From assembly GCA_964634885.1 (NCBI GenBank), contig CAZWLN010000024.1:1-62001 (forward strand): a stretch of 62,001 nucleotides of DNA, written 5' to 3'. Both the position numbers and the translations under genes were made by a program. The stretch comes from DAINRZ01 sp964634885 (GTDB taxonomy: Bacteria > Bacteroidota > Ignavibacteria > Kapaibacteriales > UBA2268). The notes beneath the pieces are model-generated. The model was not told the DNA's origin. It worked only from the letters and a program-made list of their open reading frames with translations, and searched no databases. Numbering within the stretch: the stretch's first letter is position 1; each line of letters begins with the position of its first letter. Positions 27,724 through 35,855 of this stretch are shown here, piece after piece.

Positions 27724-28587
27724 ATGAAAAACTTATCAATTACTCTATTCGTTCTATCTCTGGTATTAATTACACCTTTGTTCCCGGTTGAAAAGATTGA
27801 GATAGGTACCGGCAAAGCTATTACTGTTGATGGCAAATTCTCAACAGATGAGTGGACTGATGCTAAAAGCCTTGCAATTATCCTTGACGGCGGCAAAGAA
27901 ATAACAGTATTCTATAAGCATGACAACAGCAACCTGTACCTGGCATATTGTTCCAATCTGATGTCAGGGAATAGTGTCCATTTGCCTGAAGTAATGTTCG
28001 ACTTAAACAACGACAAATCCAACTCCTGGATGAGCGACGACTGGTGGTTTCATGTGTCTGCAACCGACTGCTATTCCAAGGGTGTATATGGCGATTATTC
28101 CACGTGTAAGTTAGTGCAGGAGGATTGGGAAGCAAACAATGTCATGGAGAGTAATTTCAAGGATACGGTAGAAATCATCATTCCGTTTAATACAATTGGA
28201 ATTGACCCGAGCGGCATAAAAACCATCGGAATTTGTTTTGACGGTACAGACACACAGACGGAATGGAAATACTGGCCATCTGCTGCCGACAAATCCAATC
28301 CGGCGGGCTGGGCCGAAGCAACGATTAATTTCACAGGTACAGCAGTAGAATTCCCTGAGGTACACAGTATTTCCATTATACCCAATCCTGCAAACGGTTT
28401 CATTCAATTGAACGGAAATATCAGGGAAGAATCAACGATTACAATATATTCTGTCCTCGGTTCCAAAGTATTGGAAACAGCCGGCAAGGAAGTAATCGAA
28501 GTGGGCGCCTTGCCAATCGGCTTGTACTACATTCGGATTGAAAATAATAACCAGTCCGAAACGAAGATGTTAATGATTGGAAGGTAA
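27724..28587 (+). CDS. Secreted CBM9/DOMON-like protein with T9SS tail
   Basis: The 287-residue protein has a signal peptide (MKNLSITLFVLSLVLITPLF). A single beta-sandwich follows (about 25-205), with ITVDGKFSTDEWTDAK, NLYLAYCS and VEIIIPFNTIGID. These are typical of sugar-binding domains related to CBM9. The last 80 residues are a type A T9SS sorting domain (SIIPNPANGFIQLNG ... GLYYIRIENNN). It is likely a small surface or released binding protein. AGG 10 bases upstream gives a weak ribosome binding site. Confidence 0.75.
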   Translation: MKNLSITLFVLSLVLITPLFPVEKIEIGTGKAITVDGKFSTDEWTDAKSLAIILDGGKEITVFYKHDNSNLYLAYCSNLMSGNSVHLPEVMFDLNNDKSNSWMSDDWWFHVSATDCYSKGVYGDYSTCKLVQEDWEANNVMESNFKDTVEIIIPFNTIGIDPSGIKTIGICFDGTDTQTEWKYWPSAADKSNPAGWAEATINFTGTAVEFPEVHSISIIPNPANGFIQLNGNIREESTITIYSVLGSKVLETAGKEVIEVGALPIGLYYIRIENNNQSETKMLMIGR

Positions 28588-29002
28588 TTCAAATATTTGA
28601 AAATTTTTTCATTCCCTTGACTATGAAATGGGCTACGGGTTCAGGCCCTGTTCACTGCCATAGAATAATAAGAATAATAATATCTAATACTCGGTGCAAA
28701 TGCGGTAATGGTGTTATTCTCATTTCCATTCCGATTAAACCGAGAAATTCCAAATCTCATTTTTATCTGTGTAATGGGTTCGAACTTTTTACTTTCGAAT
28801 AATCTTGATATTGATTATTTTTAATTCAAATAATTTGTAAATTAAATTGTTTTTTATATTTATCAAAATGGAGATAATTCACGGTAATATACCGAAAGAA
28901 GGATTGAGTTTGATTTTGTTGGATTTAATGGAGATGTGCCATGCCCAGGAATTTATCTATCTGTGTTTTTTTACTAACTGATACAAATAATAGGTGGTAA
29001 AG
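28588..29002. other. Intergenic region, nothing recognised
   Basis: This 415-bp AT-rich region has only short unconvincing frames (for example 28617-28802 plus). No repeat, hairpin with a T-tract or RNA motif was seen. Confidence 0.5.
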
Positions 29003-29794
29003 ATGAGATTAATATTGTGCAATTTATCAATATTTTTTATAAGTATTGCAGTATGTTTCGGCTCGGAAGACACTACGCAATTAAGTATTAGTAATGATTC
29101 GCCGGAGAGTAATAACTACTTCTATTCCCAGATAGGATTGTCCCTGGCTCGTGTAAACAATTCAACATTATTAAATAATTCTTTATATGATTATTTTGGG
29201 AATTTCGAGAATAAAAATGAAGGGATGTATTTATTTGGGATTGGTTTTGAAACAAACTTCCAGACAAATTCTACAAAGAAAATTAGCGACTTCATTAAAA
29301 TATTCGATGTCGGTTTATACATCAGTCTTAATTACGAATTCTCGAATGATGCCCTGAGAGAGCAAAGCAGCCAGAAAGATTATTTTGAATCGGCTTCTAT
29401 GTTCTCATTTGAATTGGGCATGTCATTTTCATTTTTCAAGAATTATTCCATACTCATCGGTAGTGGTTTAGGCTATTTATCTTATACAGGTACATTAAGG
29501 GAAAGGTATTATGGCAATGATGTTAATTTTAGAGAAATTCTGAATAATTTTTTTTGTTCGACAGCAATAAGCAACTGGGAGTGGGTTATTCCTGGGAGAA
29601 TCGGCGTCAACGCAGAGGTTCTGAAGATTGGAAATAGTGCGCTGAGGGTAGGTTTCAATTGGATGACCATATCATCAATGACTGCAGGACATGACTGGAA
29701 GATCGATGGTACTGATTTAACCTTTTCAGAGTTATTACCTAATGAAATTGGTACTGTTGACTTTTTTGAATTCTATCTTGGTTTTGCATTTTAA
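29003..29794 (+). CDS. Outer-membrane beta-barrel-like protein
   Basis: The product of about 263 residues has a signal peptide (MRLILCNLSIFFISIAVCFG) and alternating strands such as FYSQIGLSLARVN, MYLFGIGFETNF, SFELGMSFSFF and RVGFNWMTIS. It ends in an aromatic-rich strand with terminal Phe (FFEFYLGFAF), the usual C-terminal signal for barrel assembly. No specific family is recognised. AGGTGG at 28992-28997 supports this start over the ATG at 28994. It may be in one unit with the next gene. Confidence 0.65.
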   Translation: MRLILCNLSIFFISIAVCFGSEDTTQLSISNDSPESNNYFYSQIGLSLARVNNSTLLNNSLYDYFGNFENKNEGMYLFGIGFETNFQTNSTKKISDFIKIFDVGLYISLNYEFSNDALREQSSQKDYFESASMFSFELGMSFSFFKNYSILIGSGLGYLSYTGTLRERYYGNDVNFREILNNFFCSTAISNWEWVIPGRIGVNAEVLKIGNSALRVGFNWMTISSMTAGHDWKIDGTDLTFSELLPNEIGTVDFFEFYLGFAF

Positions 29795-29940
29795 TTTATT
29801 AATTACAGGAAAAAAATAATGTTAGATTCTTAAGTAATATTTTTCTCAAACCGGTGGTTTTAATATTGCTAAAGGTCAAAATATGTATTAAATTACAACA
29901 AGAAAAGAATTTTACAGTATTTATTAATAGAAGGTTTATC

Positions 29941-30459
29941 ATGAAAAGAATTTGTTATCTTGTACTTGTATTCTTTATTTCCCTACAAGCCAATGCATCT
30001 GATCATATTTTCAACAACAAGCACATAGGCGTCAACCTGGGCCTCGGCGTTTGTATCGACGCCAACAGCAGCCTTGACCCAGACCTTTGTTTCCACGGCG
30101 GCATCGACTATCTGATCGATGAGGACATGAGCATGATCGGTTTCCGCTATCATAAGTTCAACTGGACTGATGAATATTCGTTGACGATAATTGATAAAAC
30201 AATTACAAAGCAGATTGACATTGACATGGACGCCTATCAATTGTACTACAGATTTCCTCTTGGAGACTTTACATTAGCATTAGGCCCCGGCATGATGGTC
30301 TATCATGATCAAAGTGAATTCGCTGTGGCGGGCACCATCGGGTACCTGAACAACCCCAGCAATTACTGGGGGTTCGAATTGGCCGGAACAACTTTTTACC
30401 GCACAAAATACGAAGACTTTTATATTTACTTATATGGCGGGATCAGAGTCTATCTTTGA
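29941..30459 (+). CDS. Small outer-membrane beta-barrel-like protein
   Basis: The product of about 172 residues starts with a signal peptide (MKRICYLVLVFFISLQANA). It then shows eight or so amphipathic strands (HIGVNLGLGV, GIDYLIDEDMSMIGFRYHK, GDFTLALGPGMMVYHD, NYWGFELAGTTFY) and ends in FYIYLYGGIRVYL. This fits an OmpA/OmpX-sized barrel. AGAAGG about 6 bases upstream supports 29941 over the longer frame from 29854. It is the last gene before the meaB 3' duplicate. Confidence 0.6.
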   Translation: MKRICYLVLVFFISLQANASDHIFNNKHIGVNLGLGVCIDANSSLDPDLCFHGGIDYLIDEDMSMIGFRYHKFNWTDEYSLTIIDKTITKQIDIDMDAYQLYYRFPLGDFTLALGPGMMVYHDQSEFAVAGTIGYLNNPSNYWGFELAGTTFYRTKYEDFYIYLYGGIRVYL

Positions 30460-30475
30460 TTTTGGATTCGTGTGT

Positions 30476-30493
30476 TTAAACCCCTACGGGGTT
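30476..30493. terminator. Palindrome, possible ancestral meaB terminator
   Basis: AACCCC and GGGGTT around TAC form a short stem. On the minus strand it lies about 40 bases beyond the displaced meaB stop codon (30530-30532) and is followed by TTTAAAC. It may have ended the meaB transcript before the cassette was inserted. The outer-membrane gene on the plus strand also ends just upstream. Confidence 0.35.
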
Positions 30494-30529
30494 ATGGGAT
30501 ATTCAAATAATGATAAATGCTACAAAGAA

Positions 30530-30590
30530 TTACGGTTTCATCAACCCCAGAAACTTCTTCATCACCATATCCACGGCCTGGGTGGGGGGG
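30530..30590 (-). pseudogene. Displaced 3' end of meaB
   Basis: Read on the minus strand, this fragment translates in frame as PPTQAVDMVMKKFLGL followed by MKP and a TAA stop (30530-30532). The intact meaB at 32532-33653 ends in the same residues followed by FKD and TAG. The shared 49 bases (30542-30590 and 32544-32592) are identical. It is the severed original end of meaB, left behind by the 1.95-kb insertion. Confidence 0.85.
30542..30590. repeat. 49-bp direct repeat, distal copy (cassette boundary)
   Basis: It is identical over 49 bases to 32544-32592, in the same orientation. It ends in a run of seven G. The three-gene STAS/HATPase/PIN cassette lies between the copies, so they look like left and right attachment sites. 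Confidence 0.92.
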
Positions 30591-30618
30591 TGGAAATGCA
30601 AAGTTTTTGCTTTTGAAT

Positions 30619-31164
30619 TTAACTCTTTAAAAGTTTACTGTTCGATGTAAGGATTTCAATATCTGAACTGTCGAAATCCGAATCGTTTGTAACAAGAACC
30701 ATATCATTTTCTTTGCATAATAACTCTATTGCTTTGTCGGAAAAGTCCATAGTGTCAACACTAAGGAAACTGCTTATATCTTCCCAGGTGAAGTTTTTTC
30801 CAATCATATTAAAACAAGGCTTTATTTTCGTTTTCAAAACATGATAAATGTCTTGTAGAGCCGATCTTCCTTCCGTGCGGTTTCTGTATTCTTTGAAGGT
30901 AAATTTATTACGATCAAGCACATTGTCAGTTAGATAATTATCATATTCAATTCTAATTGCTCTGTTAATAACTTCGGAAATGACAGTATAATCAATGAAT
31001 AACTCTGATTTTTGTTTTATTAGTTTTGCGAATATTGAGGAATAATCGTAAATATATTTTTGGGATGTCGTAGGCCAAAAAATATACAAAATCACATTCG
31101 TATCGAAGAAAAAAGGCTTGTTCTTAATAACAGCAGTGTCTGACAGATTATACCTCCTTTTCAT
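30619..31164 (-). CDS. PIN domain ribonuclease-like protein
   Basis: The protein of about 181 residues has the PIN acidic set: Asp21 in FFFDTNVILYIF, Glu64 in VISEVINRA, Asp143 in DFSDKAIELL and Asp161 in VTNDSDFD. PIN proteins are metal-dependent RNases, often toxins. This one lacks a VapB-type antitoxin next to it. Instead it follows a STAS-like gene with a TGATG overlap, so its translation is coupled to a regulator pair. I infer it is the effector of the cassette. An AGGAGG just inside the gene (codons 3-5) is not followed by a good start. Confidence 0.85.
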   Translation of the reverse strand: MKRRYNLSDTAVIKNKPFFFDTNVILYIFWPTTSQKYIYDYSSIFAKLIKQKSELFIDYTVISEVINRAIRIEYDNYLTDNVLDRNKFTFKEYRNRTEGRSALQDIYHVLKTKIKPCFNMIGKNFTWEDISSFLSVDTMDFSDKAIELLCKENDMVLVTNDSDFDSSDIEILTSNSKLLKS

Positions 31165-31514
31165 CAATTCTCTTCCATGATTTCATTTATTGATTTCTGC
31201 AATCGCTCTGGGTCTTTAAAAAAAATCTTTGCCGTATTGATGACTCTTTTCAGTAACGATAAGTCTTCAGGAGAGAGATTGGACACTTTAAGCCGTTTTT
31301 TTATCTCATTTTCATCGAAGTCGCGGTATATTTGTCCGACGGCAGAATTAAGAAAAGCCGAAGTTAACATCTCAACATTAAGAAAGTCCAGAACAACATC
31401 TTTTCCTTCCATAACGGCTGTTTTAATATACTCATAGAGTTTATTACCGTCTTCAGCTTCGACACAAAAAGAACTGCCTACCAGACTGAATATATTAATT
31501 TGTACTTTCTCCAT
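31164..31514 (-). CDS. STAS-like protein (DUF4325)
   Basis: The 116-residue protein has the DUF4325 pattern: VVLDFLNVEMLTSAFLNSAVGQ and then a helical end with LSLLKRVINTAK. The fold resembles STAS anti-anti-sigma domains, which bind HATPase partners. Its gene is 12 bases after the HATPase gene and overlaps the PIN gene, so it lies between sensor-like and effector-like genes. There is no clear phosphorylatable Ser in the canonical STAS position (SAFLNS is nearest), so phosphorylation is uncertain. Confidence 0.8.
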   Translation of the reverse strand: MEKVQINIFSLVGSSFCVEAEDGNKLYEYIKTAVMEGKDVVLDFLNVEMLTSAFLNSAVGQIYRDFDENEIKKRLKVSNLSPEDLSLLKRVINTAKIFFKDPERLQKSINEIMEEN

Positions 31515-31526
31515 TACTGTCTTCCT

Positions 31527-32390
31527 TTAAAATATTTCGTTATCATCAATTTCATTTTTTAATTTATAAGACGTAACATCATCGGTTTTAAATTGCATAT
31601 TAATTATTGTTCCCGGGAAAGAACCGTTAAAAAATTGCGTATTCTCTCCACCTGAATCGAGTTGATAGAATCCATCATCACTGATTATTTGAAATATACC
31701 TTTATTCCTCGAAATAAATTCTTTAAGTATTGCAAGGCCGATGCCGCCTGAAACCCCTTCTTTTGTAGAATTGCCGTCTTCGATTGCCCATTTTATTGCT
31801 TTTGTTGATGTCAGTGAACTGTTGAACCTTTTATTGATCTTATTTTTGAATCCTAAACCCGTATCCGTAATTGTAAATTTAATTGTGTGTGTTTTTGGGA
31901 AAAATTGTCCGCAAGTATAAATGTTGTTGGATTCACTATGAATTTGAGCGTTGACAAATATTTCATATATCGATTCGGCTATTTTCTTTTTCAATCCGAG
32001 GGATATTGGCGGTAACTCCGGCCTATTCAGTAATTCGGTAAATACATAATTATTAAAATATCTGCCGTCTGTTGGTTTCAATTTCAAATATTTTATTGTA
32101 GTGTGGTGGTCATCTGTAATATGCTCAAAACCTAAATGGTACAGAAAATTATTTTTTTGGAGTATTTTTTTAATACTTGGTTCTATTTGATCAACTCGTA
32201 TTCCATTAAAATTATTTCGCAATTTGTCGAGAATACCGCCGAGAGCAGAACATAAATTAGCGCTGAACCATTTACTAAATGAAAGAATTATGGTATCAAA
32301 AGTTAAATTTTTATATTCCTGATACAGGCTAATTAACTGTTGGTAGCTTTCATAGTTGGTTTCAATCATATTTAGTGTGAAACTGTTCAT
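31527..32390 (-). CDS. STAS-like/HATPase fusion regulator
   Basis: The 287-residue protein has an N-terminal region (about 30-95: WFSANLCSALGGILDKL ... IKKILQKNNFLYHLG) resembling STAS-like domains. A GHKL ATPase domain follows, with N box residues Glu143, Asn147 and His151 (IYEIFVNAQIH), G1 DTGLG (176-180) and G2 GGIGLAI (215-221). No H-box dimerisation domain is present, so it is more like an anti-sigma-type serine kinase or ATP-dependent switch than a histidine kinase. It is the first gene of the three-gene cassette. Confidence 0.8.
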   Translation of the reverse strand: MNSFTLNMIETNYESYQQLISLYQEYKNLTFDTIILSFSKWFSANLCSALGGILDKLRNNFNGIRVDQIEPSIKKILQKNNFLYHLGFEHITDDHHTTIKYLKLKPTDGRYFNNYVFTELLNRPELPPISLGLKKKIAESIYEIFVNAQIHSESNNIYTCGQFFPKTHTIKFTITDTGLGFKNKINKRFNSSLTSTKAIKWAIEDGNSTKEGVSGGIGLAILKEFISRNKGIFQIISDDGFYQLDSGGENTQFFNGSFPGTIINMQFKTDDVTSYKLKNEIDDNEIF

Positions 32391-32531
32391 TATAGGCTTC
32401 TGTTATTATTCTCGCAAAATTTCCCCATAAAACCAATATTTATAAAAAATACTAATTTACAAAATCTTAACGCTTTACTGGAAATATATTTGTTGTAAAG
32501 ATGAAAATCAAAAAGATATGATATTTAGACC

Positions 32532-33653
32532 CTAATCTTTGAACAACCCCAGAAACTTCTTCATCACCATATCCACGGCCTGGGTGGGGGGGACAGCGCC
32601 GCTGACGATCTGCTCTTCCAGTTCACCGATTATCGCTTTGATTTGCGGATGATTGTAAAAATGGGCTTTCAATTCGTCTTCCGTCAGCGAATAGAACCAG
32701 TTGAGAGTCTGGCTCCTGCGTCGCGTTTCAAAAATGCCGCTCTCTTTTGTATGCTTGAGGAATTGCCCGACAATGTTCCATACTTCGTCGATGCCGTCAT
32801 TGTTCGCTGCCGAAATTGTGATTGCCTTTGTTGTCCAGCCTTCTGTCGCCTGCTGCAGGTAATGGAGAGCCTGGTTGTATTGCTCCTTTGTTACTTTTGC
32901 GGGGATGAGGCCGTCTCCTTCCGCTTTGTTAACAACGATGAGGTCGGCAATCTCGACAACGCCTTTCTTGATGCCCTGTATCTCATCGCCTGAACCCGGC
33001 AACAGCATGAGTATATAGAAATCCACCATGGAGCGGGCGGTAATCTCGCTCTGGCCCACGCCGACCGTCTCGATCAGGATTACATCGTAGCCCGCAGCTT
33101 CGCAGAGTAGGGCTGCTTCCCTCGTTTTGCGTGCCACGCCTCCAAGCGTTCCACCGGAGGGCGAGGGCCTGATGAATGCATTCCTGTTTGACGACAATCG
33201 TTCCATCCTTGTCTTGTCCCCCAGTATGGAACCGCGTGTCAGCGAACTCGTCGGGTCGATTGCCAGGACTGCCGTCTTGTGTCCGAGGCTGCAAAGATGG
33301 ACGCCGAAAGCTTCGATGAAAGTGCTTTTGCCGACGCCCGGAGGCCCGGATATGCCAATCCTGACGGATTTGCCGGTGTAGGGTAGCAGCTCTTTGATCA
33401 GTTCCTGGGCTTTGTCGAAGTGGCGTAGGGAATTGCTTTCGATGAGGGTAATGCCTCTTGCCAGAACAGTCCTGTTGTTTTCCAGTATGCCCTTCTTCAG
33501 TTCTTCTATCTCGAGCGACCTTGACGCAGGGACCTTCTGGCCGGAAATATTACCGGTCCCCGGTTGGGCGCCGGGGATCACGTATGATGCAAATTCGTCG
33601 CCGGAACGGTCAGGTGCCCATTCCGGCTTTCTATCGGATTTTACTCGTTTCAT
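32532..33653 (-). CDS. meaB: Methylmalonyl-CoA mutase-associated GTPase MeaB
   Basis: The 373-residue G3E-family GTPase protects and loads the B12-dependent mutase. It has Walker A in GISGPPGVGKST, switch region ETVGVGQSE and the base-recognition NKAEGDG. An N-terminal extension of about 45 residues precedes the usual start of the family. The gene overlaps mutB by 4 bases (ATGA). Its last three codons (FKD, then TAG) come from the inserted cassette. The previous end (MKP, then TAA) survives at 30530-30541, so meaB has been rebuilt after insertion. Confidence 0.95.
   Translation of the reverse strand: MKRVKSDRKPEWAPDRSGDEFASYVIPGAQPGTGNISGQKVPASRSLEIEELKKGILENNRTVLARGITLIESNSLRHFDKAQELIKELLPYTGKSVRIGISGPPGVGKSTFIEAFGVHLCSLGHKTAVLAIDPTSSLTRGSILGDKTRMERLSSNRNAFIRPSPSGGTLGGVARKTREAALLCEAAGYDVILIETVGVGQSEITARSMVDFYILMLLPGSGDEIQGIKKGVVEIADLIVVNKAEGDGLIPAKVTKEQYNQALHYLQQATEGWTTKAITISAANNDGIDEVWNIVGQFLKHTKESGIFETRRRSQTLNWFYSLTEDELKAHFYNHPQIKAIIGELEEQIVSGAVPPTQAVDMVMKKFLGLFKD
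32544..32592. repeat. 49-bp direct repeat, meaB copy
   Basis: This is the copy inside intact meaB, identical to 30542-30590. It spans codons from the PPTQAVD region to the fourth-last sense codon. The proximal boundary of the cassette is at 32543. Confidence 0.92.
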
Positions 33654-35842
33654 TCAATAGCTGCTTTTTCGAACAATTTCTCCATGATTTTCTGGGCAGA
33701 GACAGGTATTACTGTGCCGGGGCCGAAGATGGCCGTGGCTCCGTTTTCCAGCAGGTATTGATAGTCCTGGGCAGGAATTACTCCGCCGACGACAATCATT
33801 ATGTCTTCCCTGCCGTTCTTCTTCAGTTCTGCTGACAGTTCCGGCACTAATGTCTTGTGGCCTGCAGCAAGGGAGCTGACGCCGACGATATGGACGTCGT
33901 TCTCAGCGGCTTCGCGTGCAGTTTCTTCGGGTGTCTGGAACAAGGGTCCTATGTCCACATCGAATCCAAGGTCGGCAAAGGCGGTAGAGATGACTTTTGC
34001 GCCCCTGTCGTGGCCGTCCTGTCCCATCTTGGCGACGAGGATGCGGGGCCTTCTGCCTTCCACCTGTGCGAATTTATCTGTCATGTGACGTACTTTTTCG
34101 ATTTCTTCTTTCTCTGAGAATTCGCTGCTGTAAACGCCGGAGATGGCGCGAATGACGGCTTTGTGCCTGCCGAATACTTTTTCCAAAGCGAAAGAGATCT
34201 CTCCGAGGCTGGCTCTTTTGCGGGCAGCGTTGATAGACAATTCAAGGAGGTTGCCTTCGCCGGATTCCGCAGATTTTGTCAGGGCTTCGAGAGTTTCCTG
34301 TACTTCCTGCTCATTCCTTTCGGCCCTGAGTTTTTTCAGCCTTTCAATCTGCATGATCCTTACGGCGGTGTTGTCCACTTCGAGGATTTCAATGGAGTCT
34401 TCGGCTTCGGGTTTGTATTTGTTCAGGCCGACGATTACTTCTTCGCAGGAGTCTATGCGTGCCTGGCGCCTGGCTGCGGCTTCCTCGATGCGCATCTTGG
34501 GTACGCCGGTCTCGATGGCTTTGGCCATTCCGCCGAGCGATTCGACTTCCTGGATATGTGCCCATGCTTTGTGCAACAGTTCGTTGGTGAGGGCTTCGAC
34601 ATAGTATGAACCTGCCCAGGGATCGACAACCTTGCATATCCCGGTTTCTTCCTGCAGGAAGATCTGCGTGTTGCGGGCAATCCTGGCAGAGAAGTCGGTA
34701 GGAAGCGCAATGGCTTCATCGAGCGAATTGGTGTGGAGAGACTGTGTGTGTCCCAGGGCAGCAGCCATAGCTTCGATAGCCGTCCTGACGACGTTGTTGA
34801 AAGGATCCTGTTCGGTCAGGCTCCAGCCCGATGTCTGTGAGTGTGTCCTCAAAGCCAGCGATTTGCTGCTCTTCGGATTGAATTGTTTGATGAGTTTTGC
34901 CCAGATGATGCGGGCAGCCCTCATTTTAGCGATTTCCATGAAATAGTTCTTGCCGATGCCCCAGAAGAAAGAGATTCGTGGTGCAAAAGCGTCCACGTCA
35001 AGTCCTGCTTTCATACCTGCACGGACGTATTCCAGGCCGTCAGCGAGGGTGTATGCCATCTCGATGTCGGCGGGTGCTCCAGCTTCCTGCATATGATAGC
35101 CGGAAACGGAGATGCAGTTGAATTTGGGCATATTCTTCGAAGTGTATTCGAATATGTCTGCAATTATCTTCATCGAAGGAACGGGAGGATAGATATAGGT
35201 GTTCCTTACCATATATTCTTTCAGGATGTCGTTTTGGATGGTGCCGGTGAGGAGTTCCTGTTTCACGCCCTGTTCTTCGGCAGCCACGATGTAGAAAGCC
35301 AGCACGGGAAGTACGGCTCCGTTCATTGTCATCGATACGGACATTTTGTCGAGAGGAATGCTGTCGAACAGTATCTTCATATCGAGAATGGAGTCGATGG
35401 CAACACCTGCTTTGCCTACGTCGCCGATTACCCTGGGATGGTCCGAATCGTAACCGCGGTGGGTTGCAAGGTCAAATGCTACCGACAATCCCATCTGGCC
35501 TGCTGCCAGGTTCCTCTTGTAAAAGGCGTTGCTTTCTTCGGCTGTGGAGAAGCCTGCATACTGCCTGATGGTCCAGGGACGGGAAGCGTACATTGCAGGG
35601 TAGGGGCCTCTCAGGAAGGGAGGAATACCGGCCGTGTAATCCAAATGGGAATATTTGCCGTATTCATCTTTGGTGTAAAGAGGCCTGATCCTGATGTTTT
35701 CCATCGAATCGAGGACGGAGTCTTCAAGTTTGCAGTTCAACTCTTTTTCGAAGCTTTTCTGCCAGGTTTTTTCATCCTGGCTTTCAATTATTCCATCAAA
35801 ATTTATTTTTGTAAAATCCGGATTTTTCATTTCTGTCTCCAA
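33650..35842 (-). CDS. mutB: Methylmalonyl-CoA mutase large (alpha) subunit
   Basis: The 730-residue catalytic subunit interconverts methylmalonyl-CoA and succinyl-CoA. It has the N-terminal TIM-barrel with the substrate segment RPWTIRQYAGFSTAEESNAF, and a C-terminal B12-binding domain with the lower-axial-ligand motif DGHDRG (His611) and later GGVIP. Length and motifs are those of the MutB/ScpA family. It follows mutA by 13 bases and overlaps meaB, so mutA-mutB-meaB is one operon used in propionate metabolism. Confidence 0.97.
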   Translation of the reverse strand: METEMKNPDFTKINFDGIIESQDEKTWQKSFEKELNCKLEDSVLDSMENIRIRPLYTKDEYGKYSHLDYTAGIPPFLRGPYPAMYASRPWTIRQYAGFSTAEESNAFYKRNLAAGQMGLSVAFDLATHRGYDSDHPRVIGDVGKAGVAIDSILDMKILFDSIPLDKMSVSMTMNGAVLPVLAFYIVAAEEQGVKQELLTGTIQNDILKEYMVRNTYIYPPVPSMKIIADIFEYTSKNMPKFNCISVSGYHMQEAGAPADIEMAYTLADGLEYVRAGMKAGLDVDAFAPRISFFWGIGKNYFMEIAKMRAARIIWAKLIKQFNPKSSKSLALRTHSQTSGWSLTEQDPFNNVVRTAIEAMAAALGHTQSLHTNSLDEAIALPTDFSARIARNTQIFLQEETGICKVVDPWAGSYYVEALTNELLHKAWAHIQEVESLGGMAKAIETGVPKMRIEEAAARRQARIDSCEEVIVGLNKYKPEAEDSIEILEVDNTAVRIMQIERLKKLRAERNEQEVQETLEALTKSAESGEGNLLELSINAARKRASLGEISFALEKVFGRHKAVIRAISGVYSSEFSEKEEIEKVRHMTDKFAQVEGRRPRILVAKMGQDGHDRGAKVISTAFADLGFDVDIGPLFQTPEETAREAAENDVHIVGVSSLAAGHKTLVPELSAELKKNGREDIMIVVGGVIPAQDYQYLLENGATAIFGPGTVIPVSAQKIMEKLFEKAAIE

Positions 35843-35855
35843 TATTTTTTCATTA

